A DNA stretch of 50,613 nucleotides from assembly GCF_000225525.1 (NCBI RefSeq), contig NZ_AGBF01000035.1:1-50613 (forward strand). Direction: 5' to 3'. The notes beneath the pieces were generated by a model that worked only from the letters and a program-made list of their open reading frames with translations, had not been told where the DNA came from and ran no database searches. Origin of the DNA: Streptomyces zinciresistens K42. GTDB taxonomy: Bacteria > Actinomycetota > Actinomycetes > Streptomycetales > Streptomycetaceae. The position numbers were made by a program, and so were the translations under genes. The number at the start of each line of letters is the position of its first letter. Within the stretch, counting starts at the first letter, position 1. Below, piece by piece: positions 1-7,317 of the stretch.

Positions 1-1
1 C

Positions 2-349
2 CACATGAGCTGGACGTTCGAGGAGATGACCGCCTACGCCTCCCGGGGCACCCGTGTCGTCCCCGGCGACGTCCTCGGCTCCGGCACCTGCGGCAACGGC
101 GGCTGCCTGGCGGAACTCGCCGAAGCACTGCCCGACCTCACCGGACCGCAGGACCTGACCGTCGAGGAACTGCAGGTCATGCGTCAGACGGCATGGGCGG
201 AGTTCATGCACGGTGACACCGCCCTGGTCACCTCTGCCGTCGAGGCGTTCGGCCGGACGACCGCCGAGTCCATGTACGGCACCGACCTCGTCCAGCGCGC
301 GCTGCGGCTCACCGGCCACAGCGCCCTGATGTCCCTGGGACGCCGGTAA
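2..349 (+). pseudogene. Hybrid fragment: fumarylacetoacetase-family C-terminal segment fused to an unrelated tail
   Basis: The frame is open to the left edge, so the gene is cut; the first in-window ATG is at 5. Its first ~40 residues (WTFEEM, YASRGTRVVPGDVLGSGT, GNGGCLAEL) read like the catalytic C-terminal part of fumarylacetoacetate hydrolase-family proteins, where PGDvlgSGT is a hallmark. In that family I expect more beta-rich sequence after CLAEL. Here the protein switches to a helical tail (VEELQVMRQTAWAEFMHGD to the end) that I do not recognise. The stop lies 9 bp before the next gene, so the tail behaves like the end of the downstream operon's first gene. The simplest reading is a recombination joint near nt 110-125. 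It could still be a genuine fused small protein. Confidence 0.5.
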
Positions 350-358
350 GGAGCACTG

Positions 359-1126
359 ATGACCGACACGACCGCCCCGCAGCTCTCCGGCGTCGACCTG
401 GCACGCGTCGCATTCCTCGCGGCGAAGGAGAGCGCCCGCAAGAACGGCGGCGCCACCGAGAGCCGGACACCGCGGCCGCGCTCCCGCCAGGAGGGCGGCC
501 GACAGACCTCCGACGGCCGGGACCCGAGAGGACTCGCCGCGGTGATCCAAGGGCTGATCACCGATCGGGCCTGGGAGGCGCCGACAGTCGGGGGCAGCGC
601 CGTCGACGAGTGGCCGGCGATTGCCGGACCTCGGCTTGCCGGGCACGTGCGGGCCGTGAAGTTCCGCGCGGCCGTCGGCGAACTGGAGGTGCAGGTCGAC
701 TCGCCGGCGTGGTTCACCCAGCTCCGGCTGGAGAAGCCCGCCCTCCTGGCGCGGTTCGCTGAGGCGCTCGGGACCGACGTCGTGAAGGACATCGTCCGGT
801 CCCGGCCCGGCGCGGCCGGCGGTGACCTCGCCAGCGAACGGCCTGCGGCACGTGGCGACAACGGAACCCGGCCGGAGACACGGGGCACGACGTCCCTGCG
901 GTCTCTGGTCCAGGGTGCCCACGCGTCCCGCCCGGCCGACCGCGACCGCGCGGATGAACCGTCTGCCGGCACGCCAGCGGTCGGCCGTCCGATCGATCCC
1001 GACCACGCAGAGCCGGATCCCGCAGCGCTCACCCATGCCCTGGCCCTCCGCCGGGCACGGCGGGAGCGTGCCGAGCGCAAGCGCCAGGAGACCAACCAGC
1101 AGACGAAGGGAGTAACCCGTGGCTGA
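359..1126 (+). CDS. DUF721 / DciA-like protein (accessory copy)
   Basis: This 255-aa protein begins SGVDLARVAFLAAKESARKN and has a central domain (about residues 58-150: LITDRAWEAP, WPAIAGPRLAGHV, LEVQVDSPAWFTQLRL, LGTDVVKDIV). That pattern is the DUF721 family, to which the bacterial replicative-helicase loader/operator DciA belongs. Streptomyces chromosomes normally carry one such gene near recF/gyrB; this one sits in a different context, so it is probably a second copy. The C-terminal third is low-complexity and charged, ending in an Arg/Glu helix. It overlaps the next gene by 8 bp (GTGGCTGA) and follows the previous stop by 9 bp, so it is in an operon. The neighbouring polymerase-like and terminal-protein-like genes make a replication role plausible. 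Helicase loading by this copy is inferred. Confidence 0.72.
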   Translation: MTDTTAPQLSGVDLARVAFLAAKESARKNGGATESRTPRPRSRQEGGRQTSDGRDPRGLAAVIQGLITDRAWEAPTVGGSAVDEWPAIAGPRLAGHVRAVKFRAAVGELEVQVDSPAWFTQLRLEKPALLARFAEALGTDVVKDIVRSRPGAAGGDLASERPAARGDNGTRPETRGTTSLRSLVQGAHASRPADRDRADEPSAGTPAVGRPIDPDHAEPDPAALTHALALRRARRERAERKRQETNQQTKGVTRG

Positions 1127-1463
1127 ACGAGACGACCTGTCGGAGCAGTTCATCGCCCGCGCCCTGCGCCTCCAGATCGAGGAAGGCCACCTCTGGCTGG
1201 ATCCGGCGGCCCTCACCGAGGACATGATCATCAGGTGGTTCGGAGTCCCACGCCCGACGGCCGCCCGCGCCCTGCACACGCTCTGCGGCGACCTGCCGCC
1301 AGCAGCCGACGAGCCTGCGCGGGCAACGAGGGTTCAGCCGTCGCGGGCGGCCGCCCACCCGCGGCCTACCGCGTCGACGGTCACCGATGCGGACCTGGAC
1401 CTGCTCTATGCCGAACTGGCCAGGCTGCACGAGCAGTTGCGCGAGCGCCGCTCCGCGGCATGA
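1119..1463 (+). CDS. Small hypothetical protein, possible winged-helix N-terminus
   Basis: A 114-aa protein starting with GTG inside the end of the DciA-like gene (8-bp overlap), which implies translational coupling. Residues 8-52 (IARALRLQIEEGHLWLDPAALTEDMIIRWF, then VPRPTAARALHTL) look like a helix-turn-helix segment of the type seen in GntR-like winged helices. Residues 53-85 are a Pro/Ala linker. The last 30 residues (DADLDLLYAELARLHEQLRERR) form a probable coiled coil. I do not recognise a family. Position suggests it works with the DciA-like protein, for example as a DNA-binding partner, but this is inference. Confidence 0.6.
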   Translation: MAERDDLSEQFIARALRLQIEEGHLWLDPAALTEDMIIRWFGVPRPTAARALHTLCGDLPPAADEPARATRVQPSRAAAHPRPTASTVTDADLDLLYAELARLHEQLRERRSAA

Positions 1464-1617
1464 GGGACGCCCCGCCCGGGCGTCCCCGCCGGCGAGTACG
1501 GCGCACCGCCGCCCCAGGGAGCCTCGTTAGTCCGCAGAGGCACGCACGCCGAGCACGCGCAGAGCCAGCGGCTAGCCGCTGTCAGGACCCAGCTGAACGA
1601 ATACTTAGAAATGCTAG

Positions 1618-1647
1618 TTGCGTAAGCATTCTTAAGCGTTCTAGGGT
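1618..1647 (+). promoter_or_regulatory. Candidate sigma-70-type promoter with CTTAAG in the spacer
   Basis: TTGCGT (1618-1623), an 18-bp spacer and TAGGGT (1642-1647) precede the gene starting at 1687. The spacer contains CTTAAG (1631-1636). An imperfect inverted repeat, TTAGAAATGC...GCATTCTTAA with two mismatches, lies across the -35 box. The AT-rich patch stands out from its GC-rich surroundings. It is a loose relative of the three CTTAAG-flanked promoters near 12.7, 39.1 and 41.6 kb. Confidence 0.5.
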
Positions 1648-1686
1648 GGGGGCGCAGACGCCCGTACGAGACCGAAGGGGGCAGCG

Positions 1687-2244
1687 ATGCCGACGGACGG
1701 CAACGCCGAGCCGGACCAGGTCCTCGCCGTCAACGTCACCCGACGCTGGAGCGAAGTCGAGGACGGCACGTCGACAGAAGCCGACGTCGTCCTCGGAGAA
1801 TGGTCACCATGGGTGGGCCGTTCCACGACCAAGCGGCACTTCGACCCCGACCGTATCGCCGTGGTCATCGCATGCCGACGCGGCGAGACCATGGCCGTCT
1901 ACGAGATCCACCCCGACGGCGACGGCGAGCGGTACCACTGGACCGGCGACGAACCCCGAAGGCGCCTCGTCTTCCACGGCCGCCCGTCCTCCCGGTACGC
2001 CGCACACCTCAACGCGCCGGCCCCCACGTGGAAGGCCGGAGAGGGCACCCCTCTCAAGCTCCTCGCCCTGGGGGACCTGCTCCAAGGCGAACAGCCGCAG
2101 GGGCATGACGAGCCCGCACAGCGTCAGGCCGTCGTCGGGCAGGCTGTGATCACCCTCAGCGGCACACAGAACCTGACCGTCTCCATCCCCCCGCACTACA
2201 GCGTCACGGTCACCCCCCGCGCCGCGCAGGAAGGGAGCAACTGA
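1687..2244 (+). CDS. Hypothetical protein upstream of the polymerase-like gene
   Basis: This 185-aa protein starts at ATG with an AGGGGG ribosome site 5 bp upstream and its own candidate promoter. It is a soluble, mixed alpha/beta protein without signal peptide or membrane segment. Recognisable stretches are EWSPWVGRSTTKRHFDPDRIAVVIA and VYEIHPDGDGERYHW, and the C-terminal tail is beta-rich (VITLSGTQNLTVSIPPHYSV). I know no family for it. Its stop is 4 bp before the 728-aa polymerase-like gene, so the two are almost certainly co-transcribed. A role in the same replication module is likely but unproven. Confidence 0.65.
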   Translation: MPTDGNAEPDQVLAVNVTRRWSEVEDGTSTEADVVLGEWSPWVGRSTTKRHFDPDRIAVVIACRRGETMAVYEIHPDGDGERYHWTGDEPRRRLVFHGRPSSRYAAHLNAPAPTWKAGEGTPLKLLALGDLLQGEQPQGHDEPAQRQAVVGQAVITLSGTQNLTVSIPPHYSVTVTPRAAQEGSN

Positions 2245-2248
2245 GCCC

Positions 2249-4435
2249 ATGGAATCCCAGCAGTACAAGGCAGGGCTGGCCGAACTGCGCGGGCTGCGCG
2301 ATGAGATCAAGAAGGCTCAGGCGGCTCTGCGCAAGCTGGAGGGTCGGCGCGACCGAAAAATCACGGAGGTGGCGGGCTACCCGAAGGCCAAGCCCGACCA
2401 GATCGCGCCCGCGGCGGGACGTTCGGTGAGGGACATCGTCGAGCTCGCCCCGCACCTGGCCCCCGAGACCTCCAGCACTTCTGAGAGTGCGGCGCCTGCC
2501 AGCAAGCCCGCCGTGCGGCCGGCCGTCGAGGTAAGCGGCGCCGCAGCACCGGAGATGGCCCCTATCGCCGCTCATCAGCCCCCGGCAGCCACCGTGCCCG
2601 AACAGGACACCGAAACCACCAACGAGCGCGACGCCGACGCCGAACAGCCGCCCGCCGCGCCGGTCGACCAGGCCCCTGCCGCGCCGGCCGCGGAACCCGC
2701 CGCTGACACCAGGCCCGACGTTGCCCCCCGGGAACTGCCCGTGATCCCCGATGGACCGGAGGGCGACCGCTGGTTCAGCGTGGCTCCGAACCTCAGCTCT
2801 CAGCGGCCCACCTTCACGCAGCAGTCGCGGCCTACCGTCTTCCTCGACGCCAAGACCGGCGACCTCCTCTTCGGCAACCAGCGTGTCCGGCTCGACCTGG
2901 GCGGCGCCAGCGCCGGTGAGATCCTCACCGCGGTATTCGCCTACGCACCCGACACCACCGAGCGGATCTTCATCACCGCGGGTGCCCCGTGGCACCGGGA
3001 TGCCGATCGCTACCCCTATCTGAAGGACGCGGTCGGGGCCTGGCTCGAAGCCCCCACGCCCGATGGCTGGAAGGTCGAATCCTCACGCGGTAAGGACACC
3101 CTCGCCGGCCACTTCCTCCACGAACGCAACCCGGTCGGGCGCTGGGAGCGCGGCAAGCAGCACGTCGAAATCCGCAGCGTGAGCGAGTGGTTCGACCCGG
3201 ACGGCAGCGACGTCGCCACCATCCGCCACGCCTTCGTCCTGCTCGGGCAGGCCCTCAAGCGGATCTGGCCCGACCTCGTCATCATGGGCTCGCCCAGCCA
3301 GACCGGCCGCGACCTGTGGCAGCGCACTCTCCCCACGAAGCAGGGCGCCCGCTGGGCCGACGGCTACCCCGTCATGTCCGACGAGATCCGCCAACTTCTC
3401 CACGCCACCTCCGGCCAGGGCCGCACCGAACTCATCACCCCGCCTCGCGTCCCGGACCAGCTGCCCGCCCTCTACGAACTCGACCGCACCCTCGCCTACG
3501 GCAAGCACACCTGGACCTCGGGTGTCGGCGCCCCCGAACGCGTCACCGCGCAGAAGTTCGCCTCTTGGTCGGAGAAGCAGCAGAGCGACGTTCTCTTCAA
3601 GCCGGGCCACTGGCGTGTCAGGGTCACCATTCCCGACGACTGGAACCACGTCGGCATCCTGCCCTTCGCCGTCGAAGGCGAACGTGCGTGGATCTACCCC
3701 CACGAGGGCGGCAGGACCTTCACGACCTGGGCCGGCGGCGCCGAGATCAACCTCGCGCTCCGCAACCCTGTCCAGCCCTGGCGGATCGAGATCCTCGACG
3801 GCCTGCTGTGGGAGAGCGGCACGCCGCTCAAGGAATGGTCCGAGAAGCTGAAGAAGGCCTGGGCGGAACTGGCCACCGCGGCGCAGGTCGCCGGCGACGA
3901 CGAACTTCGCACGGCGTACCGACTGGCCTCACGTGCCGTGCGCAGCATCCTGCTGTACGGCATCGGTGGGTTCGCGCAGCGGCCGACGATCACGACCGGC
4001 TCCGTCCAGCTCGGCCAGGAGAACCAGATTCCCAAGGGCGCGCGGATCAAGACGATCGACGGACAGACCGTCATCTGGGAGCGCACCCAGATGCGCCGCA
4101 ACCCGAACGCGCACCCCGAGTGGTCCGCCGGCGTATGGTCCGCCGCACGCGCCGCCCTGCTCTCCACGAGCGTGAAGGGCACCGACGGCCAGAAGACCCA
4201 CGTCGGCGCCCTCCACCTCCCGGCCGGGAGCATCGTGGCCATCCGGACCGACGCCCTCTACACCACCGTCCAGCCCAACTGGCCCTACAACGGCGACCCC
4301 GGGGACTACCTCCTCAAGGGCATCGTTCCCAACCCCTCCACCGCCCCCCTCACCGAAAACGACTTCTACACCCTGCAGTCCCTCGGCCGGGCCTACCTGG
4401 AGGAACAGCAGGACACCGCCTCCGCCAACCTCTGA
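2249..4435 (+). CDS. Family-B/phi29-like polymerase-related protein; candidate telomere-associated (Tap/Tac-like) protein
   Basis: A 728-aa protein. Residues 1-35 form a coiled coil and ~60-160 are a Pro/Ala linker. The last ~370 residues follow the order of protein-primed family-B polymerases. Motif A-like LDRTLAYG has D412 where phi29 has DVNSLYP. Then come a GILPF strand, WAGGAEINLALRN (phi29: SSGGEIADLWLSN), and a motif B-like helix (RAVRSILLYGIGGF, residues 562-575). The motif C-like IRTDALYTT has D668 in place of YxDTDS. Both metal-binding Asp positions are kept but motif C is degenerate. Streptomyces Tap and Tac are telomere-associated proteins of about this size, encoded just before the terminal-protein gene, and with their partners they support protein-primed synthesis. 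Gene order here (large protein, 30 bp, small DNA-binding protein) fits that pair. The match is by eye; activity is inferred. Confidence 0.62.
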   Translation: MESQQYKAGLAELRGLRDEIKKAQAALRKLEGRRDRKITEVAGYPKAKPDQIAPAAGRSVRDIVELAPHLAPETSSTSESAAPASKPAVRPAVEVSGAAAPEMAPIAAHQPPAATVPEQDTETTNERDADAEQPPAAPVDQAPAAPAAEPAADTRPDVAPRELPVIPDGPEGDRWFSVAPNLSSQRPTFTQQSRPTVFLDAKTGDLLFGNQRVRLDLGGASAGEILTAVFAYAPDTTERIFITAGAPWHRDADRYPYLKDAVGAWLEAPTPDGWKVESSRGKDTLAGHFLHERNPVGRWERGKQHVEIRSVSEWFDPDGSDVATIRHAFVLLGQALKRIWPDLVIMGSPSQTGRDLWQRTLPTKQGARWADGYPVMSDEIRQLLHATSGQGRTELITPPRVPDQLPALYELDRTLAYGKHTWTSGVGAPERVTAQKFASWSEKQQSDVLFKPGHWRVRVTIPDDWNHVGILPFAVEGERAWIYPHEGGRTFTTWAGGAEINLALRNPVQPWRIEILDGLLWESGTPLKEWSEKLKKAWAELATAAQVAGDDELRTAYRLASRAVRSILLYGIGGFAQRPTITTGSVQLGQENQIPKGARIKTIDGQTVIWERTQMRRNPNAHPEWSAGVWSAARAALLSTSVKGTDGQKTHVGALHLPAGSIVAIRTDALYTTVQPNWPYNGDPGDYLLKGIVPNPSTAPLTENDFYTLQSLGRAYLEEQQDTASANL

Positions 4436-4465
4436 CCGGCACGACAAGAAAGGAGCCCGGGGACC

Positions 4466-5197
4466 ATGCCGCCGCGCAGGCGCCGAACCAGCCCACCGCC
4501 CCCCAGTGAGGCCGCACGCCTGACCGACCACCTCCTGGCCGAGGGCTTCAAGAAGAGCGAGATCGCCGAAATCCTCGGCCGCAACTCCGCCATCGTCTCG
4601 CACTTCTTCACCCGAGGCCCCGGCGCCGGACAGGCGTACGTCGCAGCCCTCCAGGCCGTCGTCCAGGAAGTACAGGCCGGAGGCCCCCGAGACCTCGCGT
4701 CACTCAAAGCCCTCGCCGGCCAGTACGTCCAGCGCCGCCGCACGAAGTCCGGACGACTGGCCCGCGTACGACAGAAGGACGCGCTCCAGCACGAAGTCGA
4801 CGAAGAGTGGAACTCCGGCTTCGCCCGCGCCGGACGTCAGCACATCGCCTCCGGCGCCTCCCGCCTCAAGCCCATCATCGAGGAGGCCGCCGCGGCCCGC
4901 GGTGTCATCGCCTTCACCGTCCGAGCGTCGAAGGGGCGCTTCCTCATCGACTCCGGCCGGGATGAGGACAGCCCGCGCGTGCGCACCCACGTCGTCCAGC
5001 GCCCCGACGGCACCGAGGAACGCAGCTACGGCCGCGGCGGCGCCGGCATGGACGCGCAGGAATGGCACCAGCGCGTCACCAGCGCCGGCGGTGACGTCAC
5101 CGCGGCCATCAGCGACTGGATGGAGGAGACCGGGCGCCTCGCCGAGGGAACCAAGATCAGCCACATCGAACTCCGAGGATGGAAGCCCAACCACTGA
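4466..5197 (+). CDS. HTH protein; candidate terminal-protein-like (Tpg/Tpc-like) partner
   Basis: A 243-aa basic protein with an AAAGGAG ribosome site. Residues 18-48 (LTDHLLAEGFKKSEIAEILG, then NSAIVSHFF) are a helix-turn-helix. A basic stretch follows (YVQRRRTKSGRLARVRQ). The C-terminal part ends in SDWMEETGRLAEGTKISHIELRGW, a helix plus beta-strand ending. In Streptomyces terminal protein Tpg (about 184 aa) an N-terminal HTH is likewise followed by a domain ending in an 'I.dieh.ef' strand; SCP1 Tpc is larger, about 260 aa. The gene follows the polymerase-like gene by 30 bp, as tpg follows tap. The terminal-protein role is inferred from order, size and HTH; it could instead be a plain DNA-binding regulator. 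Confidence 0.55.
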   Translation: MPPRRRRTSPPPPSEAARLTDHLLAEGFKKSEIAEILGRNSAIVSHFFTRGPGAGQAYVAALQAVVQEVQAGGPRDLASLKALAGQYVQRRRTKSGRLARVRQKDALQHEVDEEWNSGFARAGRQHIASGASRLKPIIEEAAAARGVIAFTVRASKGRFLIDSGRDEDSPRVRTHVVQRPDGTEERSYGRGGAGMDAQEWHQRVTSAGGDVTAAISDWMEETGRLAEGTKISHIELRGWKPNH

Positions 5198-5547
5198 CCC
5201 GCATCCCCGGCCCTCCCGGCCAGGAGGGCGTGCGATCCTGACCCTGGCCTGGCGGTCGCCCATCACCGAAGCCGATGCGCCGCCAGGCCCTCGCGGCCAC
5301 CGCCCCGGATCCATTCGGGCCACGGCAGCGACGAGCACACCGGAGTCCGCCCTGGCCGCCTCCCCACACCCGCCCCTCGTCCTCTTCCTCGGCGAAGCCA
5401 GCTACTCGCGACCCGGGTCACCCGGTCGCCTCTCGAAGACTCTCTCCTGACGGTCCGCAGACCGTCGTACGCCTCCGGACCGTCCCGGACCAGCTCGCAT
5501 CCACAGCCGCACGGGACCGACCGACTGCCCGCTGAAAGGGGAACTCC
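5198..5547. other. 350-bp gap with two small inverted repeats, no gene seen
   Basis: No convincing ORF is present. A weak hairpin GCCCTCC-CGGCCA-GGAGGGC (5210-5229) lies 12 bp after the preceding stop and may end the replication-like operon. A perfect short repeat GACGGTC-CGCA-GACCGTC (5449-5466) lies ~80 bp before the next gene and could be an operator. The rest shows no motif I can support. Confidence 0.45.
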
Positions 5548-5919
5548 ATGGAAACAGCGGACCTGACCGAGGACGAAACCGCGGCTGTAGCCGCGGCTGC
5601 CACTGCGCTTCTGCTGGCACACCATCCCGCGGCAACTTTCGACGCGACCGGTGCCGTCGCCACGGCCGGCTTCCTGTGCCTGCCCGGGGCGCCGGGTACG
5701 GAGCAGGCTCGCGTCGGTCACCGTGCCCCGTTCCCGAGGGCCGACAACGACCGCACGTTCGCCGGCAACGCAGCTGAGGAGTTTGTTCTCGTCGCCGCCT
5801 ACGCCGACCTGCTGCGTGAAGACGGCTGGATGGTCAGGGAGGTGACGACCACGCGGCCCGGACTCCTCATCTCTAAGCCCTCCGCGTTGCCCCACCGATC
5901 CCCAGTGCAGCGCGGATGA
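5548..5919 (+). CDS. Small hypothetical protein
   Basis: A 123-aa protein with a good ribosome site (GAAAGGGG, 7 bp before ATG). It opens with an acidic, Ala-rich helix (ETADLTEDETAAVAAAATALL). It has no signal peptide or obvious membrane span. The core (AEEFVLVAAYADLLREDGWMVREVTTTRPGLLISKP) has a helix-strand pattern seen in small actinobacterial proteins of unknown function. It stands alone between two gaps. No function can be assigned. Confidence 0.6.
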   Translation: METADLTEDETAAVAAAATALLLAHHPAATFDATGAVATAGFLCLPGAPGTEQARVGHRAPFPRADNDRTFAGNAAEEFVLVAAYADLLREDGWMVREVTTTRPGLLISKPSALPHRSPVQRG

Positions 5920-5994
5920 CCCCGCGACGCACACCGAGTGCGTCTAGACCAGGAATCCGTCTCGCAACCTTGACTGCGAAGGAGAATGCACGTC

Positions 5995-6330
5995 ATGGGC
6001 CATGAATCTTCAACTGCGGCGGCATTTGTCGTATCTCCTGGGAGCGGGCGGGGCTGGAAGTCACTGCCCCCCGACGCCGAGGTTGGCGCCTTCATCCACC
6101 AGCTGAACCGAGCCCTCCACACGATCGAGTGCCGGGAGCTTGGACCGGTGGCGGCCAGGCAGCGATACGGCCAGTTCGCGGACGTCCAAGGGGGGCGGGT
6201 CTTCCTTGCCATCAACGCGGATCAACTCTCGGCTCAGCACCCTGGGCATGAAGAGCTTCACGATCTGCTCCGAACCGTGCGTGAGCGAGGCCCAGCCGTG
6301 GACGTCACCCTGACCTCCCCGAGAGCGTGA
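5995..6330 (+). CDS. Small hypothetical protein
   Basis: A 111-aa protein. ATG at 5995 is preferred over the ATG at 5986 because AAGGAG lies 10 bp upstream of the former but abuts the latter. It is predicted cytosolic and alpha/beta: DAEVGAFIHQLNRALHTIE, RQRYGQFADVQGGRVFLAINADQL, then a helix (HEELHDLLRTVRERG) and strand VDVTLTSP. The family is not recognised. It lies 75 bp after the preceding unknown gene and ~115 bp before the protease gene, all on the same strand. Confidence 0.58.
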   Translation: MGHESSTAAAFVVSPGSGRGWKSLPPDAEVGAFIHQLNRALHTIECRELGPVAARQRYGQFADVQGGRVFLAINADQLSAQHPGHEELHDLLRTVRERGPAVDVTLTSPRA

Positions 6331-6444
6331 GCCAAGGCCGCACGAGCCCTCACGAGCAGCCAAGCTCCCTCCATCACGGGCGAGTTGCCACGGCGTCGAC
6401 CGGGGACGCCGGCCGCTCACCCGCCGGCGCATAGGCTCCTGCGC

Positions 6445-7317
6445 ATGCGAGGAGTCCGCAGTATCCACACACTGTCCTTCGGCGCCCTGTACATCGAGGC
6501 ATGGCACCGCTCCCTGGGAGGGAGCGAGGACACCCTCCTCGGGCCGGCCACGGGCTTCCTGGTCGGGATCCCCGGAGACTTCTGGCTCGTCACCGCCTGG
6601 CACGTCCTCAGCGGACGGCGCTCAGACAACGGTGAGGCCATGCGCGCCGACGGCCTTCGCCCGGACTACCTCCGGGTTCGCTTCGCCGGCGAAGGGGACG
6701 ACGCCTTCCACCCCATCGACCGAGACTTCGAGCTGTACGACGAGGAATTCCAGTCCGGCCCACGGTGGCGCAGCCCCGGCGAGCGGCGGATCGACATCGC
6801 CGCACTGCACATTGGCGCCGTCCCGGACAGCGCGGTGGAGGCGTTCATGCCCAACACCTGGCCCACCCTGCGCGACCTGTTCGCCCCCGAACGCCGCGCC
6901 CAGCAGGGCAGCGAGGTGGACGTCGACATCCCCCTGCGGATCACCGACCGCCTGTTCGTCCTCGGCTTCCCCTTTGGCCACACGGGAAGCTGGCCGTTCG
7001 CGGTGTGGACGGCAGCGCCGGTCGCGAGCGAGCCCTTCGCCCGCTGGGACCAACTGCCCGGATTCCTCCTCGACTCCCGCACTCGTCCCGGCCAGTCCGG
7101 GTCACCGGTCGTGATGCACATCAGGCCCGGCGAACCGGTCGTCGCCGGCGGCGATGTCATCGCGCACGACGAGTCGGTCACCGCCCTGGTCGGGGTCTAC
7201 AGCGGACGGCTCGACCCGAACGCCGATCTGGGCATGGTGTGGACGACCGACGCCCTCTTCGAGATCCTTCCTGAAGTCGCACCGCCCGGCTGGACGTCAC
7301 CCGATCCCGTCCGCTGA
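6445..7317 (+). CDS. Trypsin-like serine protease, cytosolic type
   Basis: A 290-aa protein with the chymotrypsin/trypsin-fold catalytic order: LVTAWHVL (His), RRIDIAALHI (Asp) and SRTRPGQSGSPVV (Ser in GQSGSP). No secretion signal or PDZ domain is visible, so it probably acts inside the cell. The start at 6445 is chosen because TAGGCT (6432-6437) lies 7 bp upstream, as expected for a leaderless transcript. A TTG at 6385 would add 20 Pro/Arg-rich residues with no ribosome site. Its 3' end overlaps the convergent Y-family gene by 21 bp. Isolated trypsin-like proteases occur as effectors in some bacterial conflict systems, but nothing next to it establishes that here. Confidence 0.75.
   Translation: MRGVRSIHTLSFGALYIEAWHRSLGGSEDTLLGPATGFLVGIPGDFWLVTAWHVLSGRRSDNGEAMRADGLRPDYLRVRFAGEGDDAFHPIDRDFELYDEEFQSGPRWRSPGERRIDIAALHIGAVPDSAVEAFMPNTWPTLRDLFAPERRAQQGSEVDVDIPLRITDRLFVLGFPFGHTGSWPFAVWTAAPVASEPFARWDQLPGFLLDSRTRPGQSGSPVVMHIRPGEPVVAGGDVIAHDESVTALVGVYSGRLDPNADLGMVWTTDALFEILPEVAPPGWTSPDPVR

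Noticed and set aside
184..1095. Long antisense ORF over the DciA-like region
   Set aside because: Arg/Ser-rich translation without domain pattern, opposite to a well-supported operon; a typical GC-rich shadow.
3187..4509. 440-aa plus-strand ORF in another frame of the polymerase-like gene
   Set aside because: Arg/Pro/His-rich translation with no motifs; the overlapping 728-aa frame has family motifs and a proper start.
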